DNA of 31,181 nt from positions 1,098,919-1,130,099 of the forward strand of contig NW_019091437.1 of the NCBI RefSeq assembly GCF_001949145.1, given 5' to 3'. The position numbers and the translations under genes are program-made. Of this stretch, positions 30,401 through 31,181 are shown one piece after another. The notes beneath the pieces were generated by a model. It was not told where the DNA came from and made no database searches. It worked only from the letters and a program-made list of their open reading frames with translations. Position 1 is the first letter of the stretch; every line of letters begins with the position of its first letter. This DNA comes from Acanthaster planci (lineage: Eukaryota; Echinodermata; Asteroidea; Valvatida; Acanthasteridae).

Positions 30401-30836
30401 TCAGCTTTGGGTGCTCCCCTTCAGAAATTGTGTGCACTCACAGGAGCTCCCCACCCAGAAGTATTGCCTTAGTTACGTCATCAGGTTGGTACTTCAGATT
30501 AAGTATTAAAAGGAATGCACTGTTGCTTCACTGCAAAGGGAAGATTTTGAATGTTTCAGCAAACTTCCTTTTTTGAACACAGACGGCGGAAGGGATAACT
30601 AATCTCTGAGAAGGTTCGAGTCAAAATCAGCCCCCTCCCACCCACACTACCCAGGCTGATGAAGTTTCAACTAATCTTTCCTGTTTCTTTCCTCAAAGGC
30701 GAGGGTCCAATCGTCCTGGATGAAGTACAGTGTACGGACACAGATACCAACATTGCGGATTGCCTCAGTGCAGGATGGCAAACTCATGATTGCAGCCATT
30801 CTGAAGACTCTGGGGTTGTTTGTATGTTTGACCAGG
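375..30836 (+). CDS. Partial multi-exon gene: EGF x3 followed by SRCR x19 receptor
   Basis: Joined model of 29 exons, listed one by one below. Every module starts and ends in phase 1, all junction codons are sense codons, and the joined frame is 6600 bases (2200 codons) without a stop. Order is three EGF domains, then nineteen SRCR domains, each with six cysteines. No initiator exon, signal peptide, membrane segment or stop is visible, so both ends lie outside. Known proteins with tandem SRCR domains (DMBT1, CD163, sea urchin coelomocyte SRCR proteins) are extracellular and bind microbes or polyanionic ligands; such a role here is inferred. The number of domains is uncertain by one because of a probable assembly duplication at 19942-22353, and the gap at 19347-19783 could hide another exon. 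No named orthologue is recognised. The alternative that the window spans two adjacent genes cannot be excluded, but no terminal exon, promoter or poly(A) context between modules supports it. Confidence 0.85.
489..961. other. Intron, 473 bases
   Basis: Intron between EGF 1 and EGF 2. Its first 30 or so bases resemble the start of the next intron (1076 onward), as expected if the EGF exon was duplicated with flanking sequence. I see nothing else in it. Confidence 0.75.
962..1075 (+). CDS. EGF domain 2 exon
   Basis: A 114-base phase 1-1 exon between acceptor TTTCCTAG and donor GTAAGA, encoding an EGF module with the same six-cysteine spacing as EGF 1. The protein is the same as EGF 1 except for a change at the very start (IDAC instead of PDAC). 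The codon changes GGC/GGT, CAG/CAA, ACC/ACG and TGT/TGC are silent. This is a recent duplicate of the 375-488 exon or has been homogenised with it. Confidence 0.92.
1076..1397. other. Intron, 322 bases
   Basis: Intron between EGF 2 and EGF 3. It ends in the acceptor TCTGATTTCAG. Apart from the similarity of its start to the preceding intron I see no structure. Confidence 0.75.
1398..1520 (+). CDS. EGF domain 3 exon
   Basis: A 123-base phase 1-1 exon, three codons longer than EGF 1 and 2. It encodes [12 protein letters not shown] near the start and ends in GFIGTNCET, with six cysteines in the spacing C-x4-C-x5-C-x8-C-x-C-x8-C. A possible N-glycosylation site (NST) lies between the third and fourth cysteines. 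A second AG at 1407-1408 could be read as an acceptor, but it would give a length that is not a multiple of three, so the acceptor at 1396-1397 is preferred. It is more diverged than the twin exons before it and is the last EGF before the SRCR array. Confidence 0.9.
1843..2201. mobile_element. Fold-back (MITE-like) element
   Basis: The segments 1843-1929 and 2118-2201 are inverted copies of each other, roughly three quarters identical by eye over 80 to 85 bases, separated by about 190 bases without a plausible coding frame. The left arm holds a nearly perfect 36-bp palindrome at 1868-1903 (GGCAAAAGG ... CCTTTTGCC with a GTAAGCGCGCTTAC core); the right arm holds a decayed version near 2143-2180. 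Length, lack of a gene and long terminal inverted repeats fit a non-autonomous fold-back DNA transposon. Target-site duplications are not clear, so the exact ends are uncertain. Confidence 0.6.
2207..2252. repeat. Compound hairpin
   Basis: TTTGGGATG at 2207-2215 pairs with CATCCCAAA at 2244-2252, and inside it TACCAC at 2224-2229 pairs with GTGGTA at 2236-2241 around a six-base loop. The hairpin begins just past the right end of the fold-back element and may be part of the same insertion. Confidence 0.55.
2879..2955 (+). CDS. SRCR domain 1, first exon
   Basis: A 77-base exon (phase 1 in, phase 0 out) between acceptor TCATTCAG and donor GTATGG. It encodes the first strand region of an SRCR domain, with [16 protein letters not shown] aligning to the usual VRLVGG...EGRVE. 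The domain continues at 3804. The break after the glutamate of the GRVE-like motif is unique in this gene. It follows the EGF block and opens the SRCR array. Confidence 0.82.
2956..3803. other. Intron inside SRCR 1, 848 bases
   Basis: Phase 0 intron that splits SRCR domain 1. It is AT-rich; I see no exon, RNA gene or clear repeat. Confidence 0.7.
3804..4062 (+). CDS. SRCR domain 1, second exon
   Basis: A 259-base exon (phase 0 in, phase 1 out) that completes SRCR 1. The read-through GILE + [11 protein letters not shown] matches the [15 protein letters not shown] region of later domains. Six cysteines are present (AVC, VLC, ISC, DEC, VTC, VVC). The acidic cluster that follows the first cysteine in typical SRCR domains (CDDxWDxxDA) is replaced by [10 protein letters not shown], so the known MARCO-type metal-binding site is probably absent. 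The acceptor is CTCAAG. A second AG five codons downstream is also in frame; the upstream site is chosen because it keeps the usual spacing between the GRVE motif and WG. Confidence 0.85.
4063..4722. other. Intron, 660 bases
   Basis: Intron between SRCR 1 and SRCR 2. I see no exon or notable repeat in it. Confidence 0.7.
4723..4894 (+). CDS. SRCR domain 2, first exon
   Basis: A 172-base exon (phase 1 in, phase 2 out). It encodes QPIVRLVDG, the motif [15 protein letters not shown] and [10 protein letters not shown], then [14 protein letters not shown]. The usual CRQLGF is altered to CSYLDF. The donor is AG|GCAAGT, a strong match to the rare GC-AG splice class; no GT donor nearby gives a frame that joins the second half. 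The second half follows at 5495. Confidence 0.83.
4895..5494. other. GC-AG intron inside SRCR 2, 600 bases
   Basis: Phase 2 intron that starts with GCAAGT and ends with TGTTGCAG. It contains the pyrimidine-rich TCACC tract at about 4998-5220. No exon is visible in it. Confidence 0.7.
4998..5220. repeat. TCACC-rich low-complexity tract
   Basis: A strand-biased pyrimidine-rich stretch with many degenerate copies of CTCACC, CTTCACC and CATCTCACC. It is a decayed simple repeat rather than coding, although the bias leaves a short open frame across it. Confidence 0.65.
5495..5634 (+). CDS. SRCR domain 2, second exon
   Basis: A 140-base exon (phase 2 in, phase 1 out) between TTGTTGCAG and GTAAGT. 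Its first base completes an AGT codon with the AG left by the GC-AG donor upstream. It encodes [17 protein letters not shown], then FFDC, ESC and GFAGVTC, giving the last four of six cysteines. The usual FGxGxGPI stretch and the GW of the C-terminal half are degenerate, making this one of the most diverged domains of the array. Confidence 0.82.
5921..6247 (+). CDS. SRCR domain 3 exon
   Basis: A 327-base phase 1-1 exon between acceptor CATCACAG and donor GTATAA, encoding a complete SRCR domain. It starts [12 protein letters not shown] and has [33 protein letters not shown], then [16 protein letters not shown] and DAGVVC. Six cysteines match the group A pattern. The acidic CDD motif after the first cysteine, known from MARCO to bind divalent metal, is intact. 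It is the only single-exon domain among the first five. Confidence 0.93.
6248..7161. other. Intron, 914 bases
   Basis: Intron between SRCR 3 and SRCR 4. I see no exon, RNA gene or obvious repeat. Confidence 0.7.
7162..7235 (+). CDS. SRCR domain 4, first exon
   Basis: A 74-base exon (phase 1 in, phase 0 out) between CTTTCAG and GTAAGG. It encodes [16 protein letters not shown] and then LVEMYFAG, the N-terminal part of an SRCR domain. It resembles the first exon of SRCR 1 (shared RLTGG), but here the break lies five residues later, just before EWG. The domain continues at 7766. Confidence 0.8.
7236..7765. other. Intron inside SRCR 4, 530 bases
   Basis: Phase 0 intron that splits SRCR 4 just before EWG. 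No further feature is visible. Confidence 0.7.
7766..8015 (+). CDS. SRCR domain 4, second exon
   Basis: A 250-base exon (phase 0 in, phase 1 out) between TTTGCCAG and GTGAAT. It begins [21 protein letters not shown] and has LNC, LQEC, SPAC and AAVIC, so six cysteines are kept. The acidic pair after the first cysteine is replaced by ST and the FGxG stretch by [11 protein letters not shown], so the domain is functionally diverged from the canonical copies downstream. Confidence 0.85.
8016..10011. other. Intron, 1996 bases, with orphan open segment
   Basis: Intron between SRCR 4 and SRCR 5. It contains the 180-base open segment at 8743-8922 described separately. An AT-rich + strand frame at about 8377-8715 and a frame at 9678-10247 (which runs into the SRCR 5 exon) show no recognisable domain. 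Confidence 0.65.
8743..8922 (+). pseudogene. Orphan open segment with splice-like borders
   Basis: Between CACAATTCAG and GTGAGT lies an open stretch of exactly 180 bases (60 codons, phase 0-0). It begins [16 protein letters not shown] and ends [11 protein letters not shown] and is rich in lysine, arginine and tyrosine. It has one cysteine and no SRCR or EGF feature. A phase 0-0 exon cannot be spliced between the phase 1 exons of the host gene without shifting the frame, so if it is or was an exon it belongs to another transcript, a nested gene, or a retrotransposed or transposon-derived fragment. I do not recognise the family, and chance remains possible. Confidence 0.3.
10012..10200 (+). 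CDS. SRCR domain 5, first exon
   Basis: A 189-base exon (phase 1 in and out) between CTGTTTTCAG and GTATGC. It encodes [37 protein letters not shown] and [10 protein letters not shown]. The segment after the first cysteine is CKDPDWD, one residue longer than usual. The domain is completed at 11049. The break lies after the LGY turn, a position not used by any other split domain here. Confidence 0.85.
10201..11048. other. Intron inside SRCR 5, 848 bases
   Basis: Phase 1 intron that splits SRCR 5. It contains the AAGTCC-rich repeat at 10621-10760. No exon is visible. Confidence 0.7.
10621..10760. repeat. AAGTCC/GGACTT-rich repeat
   Basis: Many short copies of CAAGTCC and its reverse complement GGACTTG occur within about 140 bases, in both orientations. 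The motif is related to the ACTTGAGTC arrays at 14842-15860, suggesting the same family of dispersed repeat. Confidence 0.55.
11049..11210 (+). CDS. SRCR domain 5, second exon
   Basis: A 162-base exon (phase 1 in and out) between TTTTCATAG and GTTAGA. It encodes [17 protein letters not shown], then [20 protein letters not shown] and AAAVC, giving the last four cysteines. The GPILLD stretch is degenerate. The junction codon G|AT gives aspartate. Confidence 0.84.
11211..11747. other. Intron, 537 bases
   Basis: Intron between SRCR 5 and SRCR 6. I see nothing notable in it. Confidence 0.7.
11748..12059 (+). CDS. SRCR domain 6 exon
   Basis: A 312-base phase 1-1 exon between TTTGCACAG and GTAAGT, encoding a full SRCR domain: [59 protein letters not shown] and DAGVIC. 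Six cysteines and the CDD acidic motif are present. The usual GW before the fifth cysteine is missing, with a shortened loop (ELDTTVLC), which makes this the shortest single-exon copy. Confidence 0.92.
12060..12963. other. Intron, 904 bases
   Basis: Intron between SRCR 6 and SRCR 7. Apart from a short poly(T) run near 12490 I see no feature. Confidence 0.7.
12964..13290 (+). CDS. SRCR domain 7 exon
   Basis: A 327-base phase 1-1 exon between ACCCTTCAG and GTACAT. It encodes [62 protein letters not shown] and VGVVC. The WGTVC core reads WSTVC, and CDD is CND. NAS is a possible N-glycosylation site. Six cysteines are kept. Confidence 0.92.
13577..13912 (+). CDS. SRCR domain 8 exon
   Basis: A 336-base phase 1-1 exon between CCTGGCAG and GTAAGG. 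It encodes [67 protein letters not shown] and AGLVC. The conserved tryptophan of the EWG motif is arginine here (ERG). NVS and NTS are possible N-glycosylation sites. All six cysteines are present. Confidence 0.92.
13913..14377. other. Intron, 465 bases
   Basis: Intron between SRCR 8 and SRCR 9, with no recognisable feature. Confidence 0.7.
14378..14707 (+). CDS. SRCR domain 9 exon
   Basis: A 330-base phase 1-1 exon after acceptor TCCTTTACAG. It encodes [66 protein letters not shown] and VGVVC, a canonical six-cysteine domain with an intact acidic motif. Two donors give phase 1: CGTG|GTGAGA (chosen, closer to consensus) and ACCC|GTGGTG three bases upstream; the choice changes the linker by one residue. 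Confidence 0.92.
14708..16139. other. Intron, 1432 bases, mostly repeat element
   Basis: Intron between SRCR 9 and SRCR 10. About 1 kb of it (14842-15860) is bounded by ACTTGAGTC-type arrays and is described separately. No exon is visible. Confidence 0.7.
14842..15860. mobile_element. Element bounded by ACTTGAGTC arrays
   Basis: At 14842-14980 and again at 15720-15860 there are dense clusters of ACTTGAGTC, GACTCAAGT, GAGTCGAGTC and related near-palindromic words in both orientations. The roughly 740 bases between them show no long open frame. The arrangement suggests a non-autonomous dispersed element with arrayed ends, or two insertions of one short repeat. A related AAGTCC repeat lies at 10621-10760. 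Confidence 0.45.
16140..16475 (+). CDS. SRCR domain 10 exon
   Basis: A 336-base phase 1-1 exon between CTCTGTTAG and GTAAAG. It encodes [75 protein letters not shown] and DAGAIC. It is a canonical six-cysteine copy with the CDD motif. The fifth-position region reads [10 protein letters not shown] instead of GTExxLxxC. Confidence 0.93.
16476..17116. other. Intron, 641 bases
   Basis: Intron between SRCR 10 and SRCR 11. A short AT dinucleotide run lies at 16911-16923. Nothing else is visible. Confidence 0.7.
17117..17440 (+). CDS. SRCR domain 11 exon
   Basis: A 324-base phase 1-1 exon between TTGGATAG and GTGAGG. It encodes [76 protein letters not shown] and VGVTC. The acceptor has a weak pyrimidine tract (TTTGCTTGGATAG) but the frame and phase match. 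The exon is markedly more GC-rich than its introns. Confidence 0.92.
17441..17770. other. Intron, 330 bases
   Basis: Intron between SRCR 11 and SRCR 12, AT-rich, with no notable feature. Confidence 0.7.
17771..17965 (+). CDS. SRCR domain 12, first exon (LVGPEP type)
   Basis: A 195-base exon (phase 1 in and out) between TTTGCCAG and GTCTGA. It encodes [45 protein letters not shown] and ends SAEFGQ(G). The break falls right after FGQG. The same break and the same LVGPxP start recur in the first exons at 25554 and 30008, so these three domains descend from one split ancestor. The second half is at 18137. Confidence 0.9.
18137..18274 (+). CDS. SRCR domain 12, second exon
   Basis: A 138-base exon (phase 1-1) between TCTGAAG and GTAAGA, completing SRCR 12. 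It encodes [28 protein letters not shown] and [13 protein letters not shown]. It has the same length as the second exons at 27520 and 30699. The intron inside this domain is only 171 bases (17966-18136), against 1768 and 496 bases in its paralogues. Confidence 0.9.
19347..19783. other. Assembly gap (N), 437 bases
   Basis: A run of 437 undetermined bases. Frames running through it are meaningless. Confidence 0.99.
20270..20327. repeat. Perfect 26-bp hairpin, only in copy 1
   Basis: Bases 20270-20295 are the exact reverse complement of 20302-20327, with a six-base loop GGTTGC. In copy 2 the left arm and loop are present (21480-21511), but instead of the right arm there are 14 unrelated bases (21515-21528) before the shared GGTAAAG resumes. 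Copy 1 is 9 bases longer here, which accounts for the shift in offset between copies from 1210 to 1201. Confidence 0.93.
20449..20766 (+). CDS. SRCR domain 13 exon (LVGS type)
   Basis: A 318-base phase 1-1 exon between TTTGACAG and GTGCGT. It encodes [76 protein letters not shown] and DAGVIC. It is canonical with six cysteines and the CDD motif. It gives the same protein as the exon at 21650 with three silent differences visible inside the core, and may be the other allele of that exon. Confidence 0.93.
20767..21649. other. Intron as assembled, 883 bases, with lone N
   Basis: Between the two near-identical SRCR exons. It contains purine-rich sequence near 20980-21025, a poly(C) run at 21118-21130 and a single N at 21151 that marks a probable contig join. 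If the two blocks are alleles this intron is an artefact. Confidence 0.7.
21152..22353 (+). repeat. Near-identical block, copy 2
   Basis: Second copy of the 1.2-kb block. It runs on past the end of copy 1 (at TTTTTTAAAA) into unique sequence, as a second overlapping contig would. Differences from copy 1 are scattered substitutions, changes in the poly(C) run and the hairpin region. Confidence 0.9.
21650..21967 (+). CDS. SRCR domain 14 exon (LVGS type)
   Basis: A 318-base phase 1-1 exon with the same borders as the exon at 20449 and the same encoded protein. From 21694 to 21964 it is identical, as far as I can read base by base, to 27980-28250 in the SRCR 18 exon, including the three silent positions where the neighbouring copy at 20449 differs. 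It may be an allele of SRCR 13 rather than a separate domain. Confidence 0.92.
21968..22729. other. Intron, 762 bases
   Basis: Intron between SRCR 14 and SRCR 15. A stretch starting TTGAAAGGATTTTGGA near 22364 is similar to one near 29117 in the intron after SRCR 18, suggesting that the two introns share ancestry. No exon is visible. Confidence 0.65.
22730..23077 (+). CDS. SRCR domain 15 exon
   Basis: A 348-base phase 1-1 exon, the longest single-exon copy, between CTGCTGCAG and GTAGAT. It encodes [74 protein letters not shown] and VGFVC. The conserved WD after the acidic pair is replaced by FG, VVC by VAC and RQLG by REL. Six cysteines are kept. Confidence 0.92.
   Translation, partial: FLMEVRKAPAPKSAWSMGWYPTAVVSRSTGRASGVQSVMTCLVQTRPMWPAGSWVTPKGRYAWGYLLSSGRGAPRVRSSSASIVMGQRVVWKNVKALIGERQTVHIMRMLDLCAG
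23078..24416. other. Intron, 1339 bases
   Basis: Intron between SRCR 15 and SRCR 16. Several GTTATACTG-like words cluster near 24240-24310. I see no exon; an open minus-strand frame at 23518-23904 has no recognisable domain. Confidence 0.65.
24417..24746 (+). CDS. SRCR domain 16 exon
   Basis: A 330-base phase 1-1 exon between AATGTCACAG and GTATGC. It encodes [74 protein letters not shown] and VGITC. The DA after WD is replaced (WNAATA) but CDD is intact. The acceptor has a modest pyrimidine tract. Confidence 0.92.
24747..25553. other. Intron, 807 bases
   Basis: Intron between SRCR 16 and SRCR 17. It contains the two-copy tandem repeat at 24941-25131. No exon is visible. Confidence 0.7.
24941..25131. 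repeat. 96-bp tandem repeat, two copies
   Basis: A unit of 96 bases at 24941-25036 is followed directly by a 95-base copy at 25037-25131. By eye the copies differ mainly by one deleted base in GTTGTTGCAG/GTTGTGCAG and a few substitutions, so the duplication is recent. Confidence 0.85.
25554..25751 (+). CDS. SRCR domain 17, first exon (LVGPEP type)
   Basis: A 198-base exon (phase 1 in and out) between TTGTGTTCAG and GTATGG. It encodes [46 protein letters not shown] and ends EFGE(G). It is a paralogue of the first exons at 17771 and 30008, with the break at the same place after FGxG. The second half lies at 27520. Confidence 0.9.
26828..27004. repeat. 33-bp repeat copies with TCAC microsatellite
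   Basis: A 33-base unit starting GTTTCAAAACATTCC occurs at 26828-26860, 26861-26893 and, with one change, at 26972-27004; a truncated copy at 26894-26903 runs into a TCAC microsatellite at 26904-26931. Confidence 0.85.
26904..27290 (-). mobile_element. Two retroelement-like 3' tails, possible tRNA-derived SINE
   Basis: Read on the minus strand, two segments end alike: ACAACATTTTGTTG, then ATGTGGAAAT, then a short tandem tail, which is GAGT repeats at 26904-26931 and GATT repeats at 27011-27024. Simple tandem tails of this kind close many LINE and SINE insertions. At 27230-27290 the minus strand has GGGCTCAAATC, similar to an RNA polymerase III B box, which could be the tRNA-like head of the copy that ends at 27011. 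The head is weak evidence. Confidence 0.4.
27520..27657 (+). CDS. SRCR domain 17, second exon
   Basis: A 138-base phase 1-1 exon between ATCCCCACAG and GTAGAT. It encodes [29 protein letters not shown] and [13 protein letters not shown] and completes SRCR 17 with four cysteines. It has the same length and the same xPNE end as the second exon of SRCR 12. Confidence 0.9.
27936..28253 (+). CDS. SRCR domain 18 exon (LVGS type)
   Basis: A 318-base phase 1-1 exon between CTTTTCTGTAG and GTGAGT. The start [16 protein letters not shown] differs from SRCR 13/14, but from the GAAGGACGTG at 27980 to 28250 it is identical to 21694-21964. Downstream the intron start is still related (CAGTGAAC...CCTAGCTGTA) but diverged; the upstream intron and acceptor are unrelated by eye. 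This mosaic points to gene conversion of the exon core. Confidence 0.93.
28254..30007. other. Intron, 1754 bases
   Basis: Intron between SRCR 18 and SRCR 19. Its start resembles the intron after SRCR 13/14, and a patch near 29117-29210 resembles 22364-22450; between these there is sequence that has no counterpart there. No exon is visible. Confidence 0.65.
30008..30202 (+). CDS. SRCR domain 19, first exon (LVGPGP type)
   Basis: A 195-base exon (phase 1 in and out) ending at donor GTATCC. It encodes [48 protein letters not shown] and ends AEFGQ(G). The acceptor ATGAAAATAG has a poor pyrimidine tract just upstream (a better one lies about 20 bases before it), but frame, phase and length match the first exon of SRCR 12. 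NNT before WG is a possible N-glycosylation site. Confidence 0.87.
30203..30698. other. Intron inside SRCR 19, 496 bases
   Basis: Phase 1 intron at the same place as in SRCR 12 and 17. No other feature is visible. Confidence 0.7.
30699..30836 (+). CDS. SRCR domain 19, second exon
   Basis: A 138-base phase 1-1 exon between TTCCTCAAAG and GTAAGA. It encodes [29 protein letters not shown] and [16 protein letters not shown] is replaced by DTD in the loop after the fourth-position cysteine. It is the last exon in the window and the gene continues in phase 1 beyond it. Confidence 0.9.
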
Positions 30837-31181
30837 GTAAGAGACCTCTCTGAAGAATATATGAATCAAGGGCAAGGCAGGAATGTTGCTTTTCAAATTA
30901 AAGACTGGGTTCAGACTTTCCTTCCTAACTGCTCCATGCCTCATGGCATCTAAACACATAGGGTACCTTGTGCCAAAATGAAGACATTTCAACACATTCT
31001 AGCAAATTCTATGTGTGGTGTTGCATGACATTCTATGTGTAGTGTTGCATGACATTCTATGTGTGGTGTTGCATGACATTCTATGTGTAGTGTTGCATGA
31101 CATTCTGTGTGTAGTGTTGCATGACATTCTGTGTGTAGTGTTGCATGACATTCTGTGTGTAGTGTTGCATGACATGTATAC
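30837..31181. other. Downstream intron, partial
   Basis: The intron after SRCR 19 runs off the window. From 31006 it is a minisatellite, described separately. Confidence 0.65.
31006..31173. repeat. 24-bp minisatellite, seven copies
   Basis: Seven consecutive 24-base units (ATTCTATGTGTGGTG then TTGCATGAC) with no length change. Copies 1 to 4 alternate G and A at one site, and copies 5 to 7 share both an A there and a new G (ATTCTGTG). The array fades at GACATGTATAC at the window end. Confidence 0.95.

Noticed and set aside
31006-31173. Regular 24-bp repeats as a CRISPR array
   Set aside because: The repeats are directly contiguous with no spacers and the context is an intron-rich animal gene; it is a minisatellite.

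Overview
The window is an internal slice of one large, intron-rich animal gene on the + strand. GC-richer exons sit in AT-rich introns with standard GT...AG borders, the sequence holds a gap of N bases, and every recognisable coding segment is a module of a secreted or cell-surface receptor. The mix of EGF modules with a long run of six-cysteine scavenger receptor cysteine-rich (SRCR) modules, the intron size (about 0.2 to 2 kb) and the diverse intronic repeats suggest an invertebrate deuterostome with an expanded SRCR repertoire, such as a lancelet or sea urchin. I cannot decide between them from the sequence. Neither the start codon and signal peptide nor the stop codon lies in the window.

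Layout: 375-1520 holds three EGF exons. From 2879 to 30836 there are 19 consecutive SRCR domains. Twelve are encoded by one exon and seven by two exons (domains 1, 2, 4, 5, 12, 17 and 19). In total I place 29 exons. Every module is a symmetric phase 1-1 unit, so any module can be added or lost without breaking the frame. Joined, they give 6600 coding bases (2200 codons) with no stop, including at the codons that span junctions. Domains 1-5 (2879-11210) are divergent and mostly split; domains 6-11 (11748-17440) are canonical single-exon copies; domains 12-19 (17771-30836) form a younger array in which a split 'LVGPEP/LVGPGP' type alternates with an 'LVGS' type.

Structure beyond the gene model: (i) A 437-base gap of N lies at 19347-19783, and a lone N at 21151 separates two almost identical blocks of about 1.2 kb, each with one SRCR exon. 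The block edges coincide with that N, as expected if two allelic contigs were never merged, so the true domain number may be 18. (ii) One copy carries a 26-bp perfect hairpin that replaces unrelated bases in the other copy, the signature of a fold-back template switch. (iii) The exon at 27936-28253 is identical over 271 bp to the one at 21650-21967 although most flanking sequence differs, which points to gene conversion. (iv) The split SRCR domains are interrupted at five different places and in three phases, which points to several intron gains inside an ancestrally single-exon domain. (v) Introns hold a fold-back element, a compound hairpin, ACTTGAGTC-type arrays, retroelement-like tails, a 96-bp tandem repeat and a 24-bp minisatellite. 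One intron contains a 180-base open segment with splice-like borders that does not belong to the SRCR gene.

As a protein, the product would present an EGF stalk followed by a long string of SRCR domains on the outside of the cell or in body fluid. By family analogy (MARCO, DMBT1, CD163, sea urchin coelomocyte SRCR proteins) binding of microbial or other polyanionic ligands is the likely role; that function is inferred, not shown here.
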